64,000 nt of DNA. Origin: Corticium candelabrum (Eukaryota > Porifera > Homoscleromorpha > Homosclerophorida > Plakinidae). Both the position numbers and the translations under genes were made by a program. This document shows positions 23,950 through 35,767 of the stretch, one piece after another (the stretch's first letter is position 1; each line of letters starts with the position of its first letter). The notes under the pieces were generated by a model. The model did no database searches, had not been told where the DNA came from, and saw only the letters and a list, made by a program, of their open reading frames with translations. Where the stretch lies: assembly GCF_963422355.1 (NCBI RefSeq), contig NC_085091.1, positions 3,494,023-3,558,022 on the forward strand, in the 5' to 3' direction.

Positions 23950-24022
23950 ACTACTTGTAAAATCTATCTAATATCGCACACAAAGTCGCGTGACTATACA
24001 AAGTCCGTAAAACCGATAAAAT

Positions 24023-25086
24023 TAGCCGCGTCCCCAGACTCACGTGAGCAGGGCAGTGTCCGGTTCCCGTCTAGCATTTTCAGCCTTCCGTGAGTCTGGA
24101 CTCACCGCGCCTACTTTCACACACTTGCTTCACTACGTGTCACTCCACGTCATAGCCTTGGTACCTCACGTGACTAAATTACTACTACACCACTAACTCA
24201 ATTAGCTTAGATCTATGTAATATGTGACCCAGCAGATTGTGTATCTCGCCCAAGCCTCCAAACAGCGCATGGTGATTCTCCACGATGTGTGATTCACCAA
24301 GTTCACATTCTCCAAATCTCGAGACCACTTCAGCATGTGGAAAGGTGACTGTATTCCTACTTATTGTCCTACTCGTGTAGACTGGAGAGCCTGTCAAGTC
24401 TAGTTACAGCGATCTGGACTTTGCGTGTAGTTCACTCGTTGTTTCGTCGCACATCCGCTATCTGCTCGTTGTTTGTGAGGACAATGATGTCTTTTCCCCG
24501 TAGGATGGCCCTGGAGAATTCAAGTTTACCTCCACAAAAGTCATCATAATTGAAAACACGAAGAGCAGACTGCAATTCCACGTCAATGTGTGTCTCTCGT
24601 TGCCATTGCGCGCTCTACTGGTCTTTACAGTAGAGTCTGCGCACTAGCAAAGGCCGTGCAGATAGCGGATGTGCGACGAAACAACGAGTGAACTACACCC
24701 CAAGTCGGAATCGCTGTAACTAGACTTGGCAGGCTCGCCAGTCTACACAAGTAGGACAATAAGTAGGAATACACTCACCATTGCACATGCTGAAGTCGTC
24801 ATGAGATTTGGAGAGCGTGAACTTGGTGAATCACTCACCTGTTTTGGAGGCTTGGGACTGATACACAATCTGCTGGGTCACACATTAGATAGATATAAGC
24901 TAATTGAGTTTGTGACGTACAGTAGTAGTATTTAATTACGTGGGGTGCCAGGGCTATGATGTGGGGTGACATTTAGTGAACTAAGTGTGTGAAAGTAGGC
25001 GCGGTGAGTTCAGACTAACGGGAAGCTGAAAACGTTATACGGGAACCGGACACTGCCAGGCTCACGTGAGACTGTGGACGAGGCTA
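24023..25086. mobile_element. hAT-like foldback element, 1.06 kb
   Basis: It starts TAGCCGCGTCCCCAGACTCA and its right end reads, inverted, TAGCCTCGTCCACAGTCTCA. The inverted arms run almost to the centre near 24,555, so the whole unit is one long hairpin. A perfect 8-bp target duplication, GATAAAAT, lies at 24,015-24,022 and 25,087-25,094. There is no transposase, so it is non-autonomous. Confidence 0.9.
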
Positions 25087-25738
25087 GATAAAATAGTCCG
25101 TAATCGTTACTTGTCAAGGCGCGTACAGTACCCAGGATTTTGTGGGTGAAGTTTTAAAATATAAATATCAACAAGACAAATTAATATGAATGATATAATA
25201 AGGATTCGTTACCATTCACCTATGAGTCCTGATTCAAGCCTGTTGCTATCTCATAGCATCAATAATCTAACAATCCTTTAAGTAACCTAGTTAAACCACA
25301 GCTCTGAAAAGGTACCTTCAGCACTCGCGCTAACAGTAACGGTGGCTCTCGCCTCTTGGGGTTTCCGGCAACCTGGAAACATGCCTGGGTATACTGGGTA
25401 CGACACTGTTGCTATACGCCATGCCAAATAGTTTCCCGTTTTACGCCACGAAAGCGGGAGGCAGAAAGCGCGAAGCGGATATCTATAACATGCTTTCACG
25501 ATTTCACTGTTGAGATTAGAAGTTACAGACCTAAATTAGGAAGAGTTCAGGTTGATTTACGTCAACCATAGAAAGTTACAGTCACATGCATGATCAGAAG
25601 AACTAGCGAGAACCTCTAGACTGATGTCGTACTGACAAACGTCTTGACGTGACGTTCTATAGACACTATTGAACTGTTTGCATTTCAAATGATTGCACTA
25701 CAGAAACATTACTATCAAACATTAATAAAAAATAAAAA

Positions 25739-26473
25739 TTACCGACAAAACGCGTCTATTTCATCACTAAAGCGATAATCAGAAACATTAAAATAGACAG
25801 CTACAAATTGGTATTTTTTCGTCCTTTTGAGTTGTTTTGGTAGTTTACATTCACCTTGTAGTTTTACGCTAGGCACGTCTTCTGATGGAGACACAAGATA
25901 CTTTACGTTATGATAGATTGCACAAAGATAAAACGTTTCCATATTTGAAGAACCGCCATTATTGATTCTTTTATACAAAAACTTTGTCGATTTCTTACTC
26001 TGTAAACAAAAATTGATTAAGACCACTGTATTGATGTCAACAAACCATGAAGTTCAATTTACTTACAGATATATAAAGTTGTTTGTTTTTTCCAAAAGAT
26101 AAGTATTTTCCTGCAAGTGTTTTCCAGAACTTGCATTTTTCGTGCTTTTTACCGCAAACATTGCCATCGTCAGCATTGACATCGTCATCAGCGAGTTCGA
26201 CATCAGTGAATAGAGATTTTAATGTGATTGGGTGTCTCGTGGTATTCTTTAGAGAAAGAGAATCGTTGTCGTGTTCGATCGCGAGCGCTCTATCAATATT
26301 TGACGATGAATTGGCCATCAATGCCTTGTAACGTTGGCCACAGATCATCTTTTTGCTCTGTTAATTAAATTAAATAATAATTTTTAAAACAATTTTCCAG
26401 AGCGAAGGTTAAGTGGATGAGAAACAAAATTTGTAGACATTGGAAATATAGCATAATAATTAGCATGTGACAG

Positions 26474-26571
<98 letters not shown>

Positions 26572-26709
26572 TAATGAAAGCGCTAAGTACGAGATCATTC
26601 TTACTACACATCCATGTCCTCTTTGAACGAATCCAAAACTGAACAATAAAATCAAAATGATAAGAAAATTTCTCCAGCAGACTAAACTACAGTTGTTTGA
26701 TTCTGCCAT
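25739..26709 (-). CDS. small secreted protein, family 1, gene A
   Basis: Three exons with GT-AG borders: 26,709-26,605 (35 codons), 26,357-26,067 (97) and 25,999-25,739 (86 plus stop), all phase 0, making 218 residues. Exon 1 is a signal peptide with hydrophobic core LIILILLFSFGF. Exon 2 carries LSLKNTTRHPITLKSLFTD, an acidic stretch and the CGKKHEKC pair; exon 3 carries ETFYLCAIYHNVKYLVSP and YQFVAVYFNVSD. Two N-glycosylation sequons (NTT, NVS) suit a secreted protein. Repeating short strands around GKYLSFGKNKQLYIS and YLVSPSE suggest a beta-trefoil, but no motif proves it. Function unknown. A (TG)n array fills intron 1. The frame is intact. Confidence 0.8.
26474..26568. repeat. (TG)n microsatellite in intron 1 of gene A
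   Basis: About 95 bases of TG, read as CA in the gene. The same position in every other family copy holds a CA array of varying length. Confidence 0.97.
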
Positions 26710-26794
26710 CCGAATTGTTACAGTTCGACGTTGAAATACCAACTATTCTTGCTTTGACCAATAGTAGCTGATGAACAGAGACGCGAAGACGACG

Positions 26795-26802
26795 CTTATA
26801 TA
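26795..26802 (-). promoter_or_regulatory. TATA box of gene A
   Basis: TATATAAG on the minus strand, about 86 bp upstream of the ATG. It is followed by GCGTCGTCTTCGCGTCTCTG, a segment conserved in gene copies D, E and H. Confidence 0.75.
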
Positions 26803-27596
26803 GCATTCGTAGAGTCAGGAACCGGCAGGAGGATACATGGAAAGTTCGATGAGGTTCGCTGTGTAGGTGAGTAAGAATGTGACACTAGCCTACGGACACT
26901 CCGCATCATTTCGCTGGACTAGGTTAGATTCGCAGATTGTGGAAGAGAACCTTTGACCTTACTGTTAGACCGGAAGTTTCTTGTTGCAAAGCAAGGACGC
27001 CGATCGTTTTATCTCGCTTTTAAATGTAAATTTAGACTTAGAAATTGGACACAACCAACACAATAAACGTTGTCTGTTGTTTAGGCAGCGCGTCTAGCTG
27101 CTAGCAAACCGTTGCAGGAGAAACTCGATACCTTGTGGTCGCTCTATACGCATGCCGTGTACGTCAAACCTTCAGGCACTTCCGTGGTTTCACAGGCCTC
27201 TCCCTGTATTCCAGAAATAGGACTAAATAATTGTAACTGAAACAACTCTACAATTTGCAGTCTATAGCTTGCTCTCAGAAAAGTTTAGTTTTGTTCTCTA
27301 GCGTCATGCAACCAGTATGACACCGCTAAGCATGCAACCCTACGAGACCGTGGTCTCCCTAATTAGTAGGTGTGGTCTTTTAGAAGTGCAAGTGAAACCC
27401 TAGCAGATGGGACTTCCCAATTGAAGGTCCTAGCGTCAGCTATCGGAAAATATGAAAAAATAACAGAAGTTGGCACCTGTCGCTATGGCGCTCAAATTGA
27501 GCATCACTGAAAATACAGTAAATGCAAGATTGTTTGTGCGCCAGATTATTTTTTGCAGACAGAGAGACAGTCAGGCACGCACGGTCGACGTCGCAC

Positions 27597-27802
<206 letters not shown>

Positions 27803-27851
27803 GAACATTCCTGTCAATATTTTAAATTTTACAGCACACTTGTATAGTATT

Positions 27852-28578
27852 CAGGAGCGGATCCAAAGGTTCACTACTAGTCTCTTGCACAGCCCCTCCT
27901 AACGCGCGCGCGAGGAGCGGAGAGGGGGCGGTGCCCGCACGCGTCTGTGATGTCACTCGACACTCCGTGAAGTTGAGACGTCAGACGTTTGCATGCGCAT
28001 TGTTCCGTAGAGTGTACCTAGCAGATCATGTAGTTTACTGAGGAGATCGAAAAGTAGCAGTCATTCTCTCATACAAGGATAAGAGCTTCAGATTCAGTTG
28101 GCAAGCTAGCGCGGAATGCGTCAATAGTCAAGGTAACGTGCGTTGTATTGGCGCAGCATCATCTAAGTTTCACGTCGTGATCATAAACTGCGAAACTTCC
28201 TGGGTCTGGTGAGTCTGGTAGTCTATATAGTCTGGTAGGTCACCTCATCGTCATCACGTAACTTCTAGCCTGTGAGTCGAGTCCTAGCTGCGCGTACCGT
28301 ATAAACTTCCTGGGTCTAGGTCTACGGACCGATAGAGTAGTGTCAACTCTGATTACCAATGCATGTACAACGTACGTCACCTTGACCATTTGAAAGCGCT
28401 TACGGCATTCTCATTCCGCGCTAGCTTAGGCTTGCATCTGAATCTCAGGTTCTTACCCTTGTATGAGGGAATGACTGTTAGTTTTCGGTCTCCTCAGTCT
28501 CAGTCCTCTTCTAGTGAACTACATGATCTGCTTGGTACACTCTACGGAACAATGCGCATGCGAACGTATGACGCCATA
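27852..28578. mobile_element. foldback element, left portion (split by HECT element)
   Basis: It starts CAGGAGCGGATCC, a hAT-like terminus. TTGCATGCGCATTGTTCCGTAG near 27,990 is mirrored near 28,540, showing inverted arms. The right portion continues at 35,768-36,017. An uninterrupted copy is at 52,579-53,655. Confidence 0.75.
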
Positions 28579-28609
28579 GTATGGCGTGCCATTTGTGTCA
28601 AAATTAGAC

Positions 28610-28860
28610 AATGAGATGAGGCGATGAGACAATGAGATGAGGCGATAAGACAATGAGATGAGGCGATGAGACCATGCGATGAGACCATGCGATGAGACCA
28701 TGCGATGAGACCATGCGATGAGACCATGCGATGAGACCATGCGATGAGACCATGCGATGAGACCATGCGATGAGACCATGCGATGAGACCATGCGATGAG
28801 ACCATGCGATGAGACCATGCGATGAGACCATGCGATGAGACCATGCGATGAGACCGCAAT
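28610..28860. repeat. 13-bp minisatellite of the left terminus
   Basis: About 14 near-identical ATGCGATGAGACC units follow four or five ATGAGATGAGGCG / ATGAGACA variants. The units are far more uniform than at the right end. Confidence 0.95.
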
Positions 28861-30715
28861 ATGAGACGGCATCAATATGAGATTACCGCAGATTACCGCA
28901 TGTCGCTACTACACAGCTGTATGGGACTGGGGAGACTGCATTACTACATAATTATATTTTATCTACTACAGAGAATCTAGTTTTTGAAGATTTTTTTACT
29001 CGTGTTCTTGTGTGATTGCATCAAGGCTGCGTTTTTGAGCTCCACAAAACCAATTGAAGTGCCTACTCTCCCACTTTTCTAAATCTAGACAACACATGCA
29101 GTATGTAGTCTTTGGTATCCGGTTGGAGAGTTACAACATGTCGTATATATCTTGTACGAGTTAGACACTCGCTGCAAATCACTATTTCTAGACTACAATT
29201 GATTGTCGAAACACATCTAGATGGAGACCTCGTGTAATTGCCTCTCGGGAAATCCCCTTACACGTGTAGAACACCTAGTAGATCGACTCCTTCCCTATAA
29301 AGCCTATATAATCTCTGACACAACTTCACGGATTTGCGTACAATGATAGTCAGCGTGCACACATGTACACATATATACTTACGTCGTCTACCACTTATGT
29401 GCATATAGATGGTGGATTTTTCATGATGCACTCGGTCAACTAGTAATTTTGGGTGTAGTCAACGACGTCGAGTCTGCATTGAGAAGCTACGAGTGCAAAA
29501 CAACAGCAAAACAACACGAGAGCGCAAACTCTGAAATGAAGATAGGAAAATAAATTTTAAAAAAAGGTATTTAAAAATTAAACGTAAGTATTGCAGCAAC
29601 ATTTCAAATTTAATTTTTTAATTTTAAAATACTATTCTTAGCATTAAATTAATTGAATATTGCAATGAGAAGAGGCAATGAGACAATGAGACGAGGCGAT
29701 GAAATGAGACTGCAATATGAGATTACTAGAAGAGGTCATGCAGCTACATCGTTTATATTTTTCTACAAAAATTTATTTTTAAAAAGTCTAATTACAATTA
29801 CAATTATTCTTTTCAATAATTATAATTATAAGAGATAATGATAATTAGATTTCTACGCTTGTGTGTTTGCTTTAGAAACCAAGCGAGTACCTATACGCCC
29901 ACGGTTTTAGACTACGCACAAGTAGCTAAAACATGCTGTATCTTGACACTCGCTGCAGCTTATTCTATTTCCTTAGAATCGCGCGTACGTATGTCTAAAT
30001 TATTGCCTCTCGGGAAATCCCCTTACATGTGTCACAGGATACATTAGCTAATATAGGAACGCTTTCTACATGCTAATAACCACAGTCGTCCTATTCCCAG
30101 AATGAACCTAGACGTATAATCTCACGGATTTTCACACCCTAGTCAGCGTTCACACTCTTCGTTGTCTGAGCAAGCGATGTCTGCTGTTTCTCACTCACCG
30201 TATTTGAGTCTGCGGCTAACTAAAAATTGTGATCCGCCTGCGAATTAACTCTTTCCCAATTTTGGGTCTGGAAGTGCGCGAAATCTAGAGTGTCGTACAG
30301 ATGACAGGCGAAATTTACATGTGAACGCTAACTAGACCCGGCTGCCCATCGCCAAACCGTGTAAGTGCACATGCATCGAGTCTCAAATAACTTTGTGATG
30401 ACATTCTAATCGTCACAGGGAGCGATGTTGAAAACCATATAATTTTATAGTACATCAATTTCAATGTCAGCTAGTCACGTACCTCTTAAAATCAACCTTT
30501 ATTATCTAGATATTTCTGTAGTCTAGCACAACCATAGATTAACTATCAAGCATCGAAAGGTAACAGAAACTTTAAACTAGTGCAAAATTCAAAAAAGGTC
30601 TTGTTAGACAATTTCTTATTGTATTCTAACACAATAATCATAGAACCAAACATGCATCTACTAAAAGCCTAGTCAAATCTAGCAAAGAAAGTAGTGCAAA
30701 ATTTATGTGTCATAT
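28861..30715. other. noncoding interior of HECT element, downstream of the gene
   Basis: No coding motif. The stretch aligns with copy 1 at 15.35-17.2 kb. At 29,661-29,710 there is a small GAAGAGGCAATGAG / GACGAGGCGATGA patch echoing the terminal minisatellite. Confidence 0.7.
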
Positions 30716-32051
30716 TTATACAATTCCAAAACCCATTGATTGAAGTTCAGTGGCTGTTCTGAGAGCGTCAGAAAACTCGTCATATAAGGTGCAGTTAATA
30801 GGGAGCTCCAATATCATTGCACACGTCGAGCAGTTTGGATAACGTGACCGGATACTTGAAACTGTGATGCTATCCGGCATCTGGAATCCCATCGGAGGGA
30901 CTGCTGACACTCCACTGACAAACTGCAGCAGCAAACGAAGGTGTTTCTCATCTGTTTCAACAAAAACTGGGTAAAATAGTAGATGCATATTTATACAGCT
31001 AGCCTAGCTAGCTAGACTAAAAAGACCAAGTAATCATGCAGTTGCGTCAATGATTAAAAAGCATGTTACATACCTGCTTCTAAGACGTACCGCTGAAAGT
31101 AATCCTTCAAATGTTGAGGTAACGTATTTTCATACGTCACAAGCTTAAGAAATTCAGAGGCTACGAGTGGCACTTGACCTTCGTTTGTAAATAGGCTCGA
31201 CATTACTTTCCCATGCTCCTTTACCATCGTGCAGATTTCAGGTCCGAGTCCTGCTATGACTTGATCGATTTCTGAACGTCTGCTCAAAATTATCTCATGC
31301 ACAAGCAGGCTGCGAACAGCTTCTCCATGATTTTCTTTAGTAAGTCGTTAAGGATAGCCAGCTGCAATAACAGAATCTTGTAACACTGTTACATGAGTTT
31401 CAAATTCTTCATTTGAAATGTCTTGTCTTCCAATCTAATAAGCAATACATTAGATATCAACTTGTAATACAATAAACAATTAATAAATAAAATAAACAAT
31501 TATTAAATTTAGAAACTATTATTACCTGCTTAGCAGAGTGAGCAACAGCTGAGTCTGGAATGTCATCAGGCGTTGCAAGAGCATACACATCATCTAGGTC
31601 TTGAGTTTGTAAGTATGCGTAAAACGCACTCGAGAACATCGGAAAGCCCGGTCCTCCTTGAACAATAGACGCTGCAATCATATTGCCAGCAAACTTGAAC
31701 ATTCCTCCCATGAAAGCGTCGATGTTGTGAATTGGCAGTATATGACCAGCCTTACCCTCGAAGAGACGAAAAGGAGTATCCGGAGCAATTAAGCTACGCA
31801 AAAGCACAGTAAAAAAACTCTCGCCTTGGGCCTCCTCCATCAACAGCTGGTTCGTTCTCAAAACGAACTCTAAATGTGCTTCGTATGTCAAACTTCTTGC
31901 TTTTAAAAAAGGCGACTGTGTCAGTTAGTATGCTGTCTCTTGCGACAGCTATTCTTGTTGCTGGCAAAGTACCGAGATCGGGGCAATAGCTTTCCAAGAG
32001 ATCAGACAAATCACCCACTTCATCGGTGTAGACTGTTTGTGCTGTTGGGCT
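30716..32051 (-). pseudogene. HECT ubiquitin-ligase catalytic domain, copy 2
   Basis: Three exons in transcription order: 32,051-31,526, 31,434-31,074 and 30,966-30,716. They show FRVRFENEPAVDGGGPRREF (HECT N-lobe signature), APDTPFRLFEGKAGHILPIH, NLIDAFMGG-type and LVASEFLKLVTYENTLPQHL segments, then LLQFVSGVSAVPPMGFQ and the active-site Cys in YPNCSTCAMILELPINCTLY, ending GFGIV. HECT ligases take ubiquitin onto this Cys before passing it to a target. Lesions are an extra T in the T-run after RREF (frameshift) and a TAA in the GYP*RLTKE segment. The closest named relatives I can suggest are G2E3-like HECT proteins. Confidence 0.88.
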
Positions 32052-32104
32052 CTGTATGCATAGAAAGATCAATACGTTCTATCTTAGAAATTTAGTTTTG
32101 AGTT

Positions 32105-32230
32105 TACCTGTGGAATAAGTCCATCCAGCACAGCTTCTACAGCGCTCTCAACGGTAGAAAAATTGTGAATCGCTCTTTTCAGAAACGGTCAGTCCTATCT
32201 GGAAATACTTGACGTAGTTCTCTAACTTGA
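32105..32230 (-). pseudogene. HECT gene exon with CUE-like ubiquitin-binding segment
   Basis: The minus strand reads VRELRQVFPDRTDRF then, after a one-base loss, KRAIHNFSTVESAVEAVLDG and LIPQ before a GTAAAC donor. The FP ... AV..VLDG pattern resembles a CUE domain, a small ubiquitin-binding helix bundle common near E3 catalytic domains. The frameshift is one of several that disable this copy. Confidence 0.55.
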
Positions 32231-32308
32231 GACATCACAAAAATTTCTAAATATGTAATTGTATTGCTCATTTTGAAGTCTGTATATATTTGTAGTAAAT
32301 TAATATAC

Positions 32309-32562
32309 CTGATGATGGGCTTGGTGACTCATCACGCGTACGAGAGGCAGTGGGTGTCAACTGCAACAGAAAAACAACACCTTTGCAAATGTAGTCACCA
32401 AACATACGATATAACTCTCACTCGTGGAGATTGAAGTGGTTCGTTTTCTACTGTTTCAGAAGAACTAGAACAGCATGTCAAGTGCTCTCGAAGTGATACC
32501 TGAACAATGTCAGCACCGCACGTATCGCATGTAATAGTTGGTTCCTGCTCTTCACCTAGATT
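32309..32562 (-). pseudogene. HECT gene exons with C2HC zinc-finger-like segment
   Basis: Two short GT-AG exons: 32,562-32,422 (47 codons, phase 0) and 32,360-32,309 (52 bases). The first encodes EPTITCDTCGADIVQVSLRE followed by HLTCC, a C-X2-C-Xn-H-X3-C arrangement like ubiquitin-binding UBZ/RAD18-type fingers. The second is Ser/Pro/Thr-rich linker. Both are open. Confidence 0.6.
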
Positions 32563-32646
32563 CTATAAAAAATCAGCAAAAACAAATATTGTAATAAGTT
32601 ATATACTAATTTAAAAACAGTCAGAATTAAATAGAACTTAACGTAC

Positions 32647-33405
32647 TGTTGGTCTTTGTGATGTATCCGTTAGGGGTAAAGAATGCTTTATTGGTCTGAG
32701 ATACAATTTCGCCTGGTTCAAGGCTGCCTTGACATTTCTTGCGTTTAGGATACCATTTGCTGTACGCAGGACTTCGAGAGTTCTCCGACTTGTAAGACGC
32801 ATCATTTCATATCCTGCTCTTTCCAGGGGTGAAAACGTCTGAACAATTGCATTGTGGACTTCCAGAGCATCGTCATCGTGGCCAACGGAAATGTCTTGCT
32901 CTCCTAGCCCTGCCAATGATAGCTTCAGCTTAGTTTCGCGAGATGGAGGAATGCTTTGCTGGTGATCCGATAAACAAATTGCATGGATTGTAATCATTTG
33001 CCTTTCGGTTGAGCGACCGTAGGCATGACTTGTCGTTGTTTGTGATGAACGACTGGAACTGCCGTGTCGACCGCTAGATCTAGAACTATGTCGACGACTG
33101 TGACCAGAAGATCGACCAAACAATCTTCTTTGTTCTGCTGCCAAAGCTGTCGACCTCATGAAAGCCACGTTGTCGCTGTCTAGTCGTTCTCTAGATGATG
33201 ACGATTCTCTAGGTTGTCGAGGTGTTTCTGGAGATCGAGAATCTTCTGTTTGCCTACAGCTCATCTGTTGTGCCACTCGATCTAATTCTATCATTGCATT
33301 CTGTAGCATACGTCTAGCATTGCTGAATTCACTTCCTGATTTTCTGCTCGACTCAGACATCTCAAAGCAGAAAGTAAGTTCCTCTGGTACCAACCAAGAG
33401 CTCAA
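32647..33405 (-). pseudogene. N-terminal exon of the transposon HECT gene
   Basis: A long open exon of about 250 codons ending at ACA|GTACGT in phase 0. Possible starts are the Met at 33,405 or the one at 33,360 (MSESSRKSGSEFSNARRMLQ), the second reading more like a protein start. It has a predicted helical stretch (RRMLQNAMIELDRVAQQM), a long Ser/Arg-rich disordered part (SSGHSRRHSSRSSGRH) and an unassigned conserved-looking C-terminal third with LKLSLAGLGEQDIS and LERAGYEMMRLTSRRTLEVL. This exon itself is intact; downstream exons are not. Confidence 0.65.
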
Positions 33406-33409
33406 CTGA

Positions 33410-35549
33410 GCAATACGTGAGAGAGTTGAATTATTTATACCAGTAATGCTATGTCATGTTTTGGATAGGTTGCAAACTTTAGATTCTTTCTCATCTGACG
33501 ATTGCATGTTGCTTAGTACGATTATGACTCAAACATCAAACTTTCTCAAGTGCAGAATTTACTGAGGCTACGTTCAGACTGTTTCTACAATAGTGAAAAC
33601 GCTTTCTCATCAGATGATTTCAAAACAATAAACTTTGACACTCTGTGATAGTGCTAAATGATTGTTTGGTACCACACAAACATTAAACTTTCTCAAATGA
33701 AAAATGCACCGAGGTTACGTTCAGACTGTTTCTACACTAGTCAAAATACTTTCTCATCTGATGATTCCACTAAACATTCAAACAATAAACTTTGACACTT
33801 TGTGATAGGGCAGCTAGTGTTAGACAATCGCTTGGCATGGCACAAACATCAAACTTTCTCAAGTGAAGAATAAACTGAGGTTAGGCGAGCGCATATGTCA
33901 GTGATGACGCTTGACCAATTGTGGCTCTAAATGCAATGCCTCTAGTAGAGGACGAGATTTTGCATGTTAAATGGAGGAAGTAGCTCGCCATGATACATTA
34001 ACATATGGCCCCTCCTACTCACGTGCTTTCGAAATCATGTCCGTTTCCTCGCTTGTGTACATGTACGTGTGCTCAGGATTTTGAGATCAAACTCTAATTA
34101 GCAATGCTTGAATGTACTTAGCGAACACTAACGACGTCAAAGCCATGCACACTAGAATGGTTGCAGGATGCGACTAGGCTCGTCTGTCGATCAACATTAA
34201 AATTAAAAATAAACTAAGAATGACAAAAATTAGAAACTTAGATATCGCCTAGGCTAAAATTTAGTGTCCTATCACCCATGCATGCACTGACTGGCCTGTC
34301 TTATTTTAGCGTTTTCACACTAGGGTTAGGTTAACTACCGGATGTCTAAAACACAATACTTAATTGGTTTGGGGTTACGACCTGCCATTATCGTGAACCC
34401 GTCTGTGTTTAAGAGGTGTGGTCTATAATGATCGACTCTACTGTATGTTGACTGTAGACAGTTGCTTGGAGTCTTTCCAAATCGAATAGGCGTCAACTTC
34501 CCAGTGCAGGCTAGACGTTGATCTCGTTGACTATAGATGCCGTAAGCGTGCCTCCATGCAACAGGCTTCCCTTGTCGCCCCAAGGAACATCTCATACTTG
34601 GGCGTGACGGTTGATGAGAGCCAGGTGCAAGTGCTTACCGATTTGTTGTTAGAGGTCGGTCGCGTGGCTTTCTCGTCCGTCTCTTACGAATAAGTTAGTT
34701 GCATTACATTGCATGCGTGCCAGAGGCGTGGCTGGGCGTGGCTAAACTAGACACAACTCTCGTCTTTTAGTAGAATTGAATATTGAAGTCACCGGCGACC
34801 GTCTGCGCGGTGTCGTTATGCTGTTTATGAGATATGGCTCACGCTAGCAACTTTCTATTTACATTTAGTGTACGGAGAAAGAAAATTGCATCAGAGGCTA
34901 TATTTTAATATTCATAATTTACGAAAATTGGACGGATGAAAAGATTGAATCTATTTGCAAAGTAGATGAATATTGAAATAACAATTGGTCTTCAATCAAT
35001 TTCTATTTTCAATGTAATGGAATATTGTAAAAGCAAGCAACGCCAGTCAATTTTTAATTTGACATTTCATTTTCAATTTGTCTCAAAAATAGAAATGGAC
35101 TGGACGAATTGGCCACTCAAATTCCAAATCTAAAATTTAATTTTTAAATTATAACAAATATTGAATTTAACATTGAAAATTGAACTAACGTGCTTGTAAT
35201 TTCAATATTCCATTGCATTGAAAAAGGAAATTGGTTAAAAACTAAGATTTTTTCAATATTCATTTTAATCCGCAAATAATTATAGTCCGTCGATCAACCA
35301 AATTTTAATATTCAATAGAATTGACTAGTTAAATTGCAAGCAACTTCTAGGCTATTTTCAATTTCTAATTCAATATTCAATTGTTGTCGAAAATTGAAAA
35401 TGGATGGACGAAATAGTCACGCACCGTCACGCACCCCCGCAGCATACTGCCGACGACGAAGAAGTAACAAGAGCACAGTTTGGAGGATGTAATGCTGCTA
35501 GAAACAGGGCGTCAACAGCAAGAATCTCGCGCGTGCGAAATGACCGATG
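33410..35549. other. upstream noncoding part of HECT element
   Basis: From 33,470 to 33,900 there are about three direct repeats of roughly 150-165 bp containing AACTTTCTCAA, GTTCAGACTGTTTCTACA and CAATAAACTTTGACACT. From 34,770 to 35,400 the sequence is AT-rich with scattered inverted CAATATTCAAT motifs. No open frame of interest. The promoter of the HECT gene would lie here. Confidence 0.6.
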
Positions 35550-35767
35550 ACCGATGACGTCATCTCATTGTCTCATCGCCTCATCTCATTGTCTCGTCGC
35601 CTCATCTCATTGTCTCATCGCCTCATCTCATTGTCTCGTCGCCTCATCTCATTGTCTCATCGCCTCATCTCATGATCTCATCGCCTCATTTCATTGTCTC
35701 ATCGCCTCATCTCATTGTCTCATCGCCTCATCGCATTGTCTAATTTTGACACAAATGGCACGCCATA
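35550..35767. repeat. right terminus of HECT element with GATGAG minisatellite
   Basis: About nine units of TCATCTCATTGTCTCATCGCC run to CACAAATGGCACGCCATA. This is the inverse of the left end, but the unit is about 21-22 bp and lacks the ATGCGATGAGACC expansion. Confidence 0.92.

Larger units (their letters stand above)
28579..35767 (-). mobile_element. HECT-carrying terminal-inverted-repeat element, complete copy, 7.2 kb
   Basis: Both ends carry the same terminus in opposite orientation: TATGGCGTGCCATTTGTGTC continuing AAAATTAGACAATG, then a GATGAG-rich minisatellite. The interior encodes one minus-strand HECT ubiquitin-ligase gene, now a pseudogene, and no recognisable transposase. The uninterrupted site is in block 3 at about 53,410-53,425 (GTATGACGCTATTCACTGCG), which confirms insertion. 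I could not define a clear target duplication; at most a 2-bp GC is shared by both flanks, and an extra CATAG lies at the left junction. A truncated second copy is at 15.1-18.5 kb. Confidence 0.85.

Noticed and set aside
28519..28875. Open frames reading MVSSHGLIAWSHR repeats at the HECT element ends (also 15.1-15.4 and 35.5-35.8 kb)
   Set aside because: A 13-bp unit cycles through all frames, so repeat-encoded peptides are automatic. They lie in a transposon terminus and have no start context.
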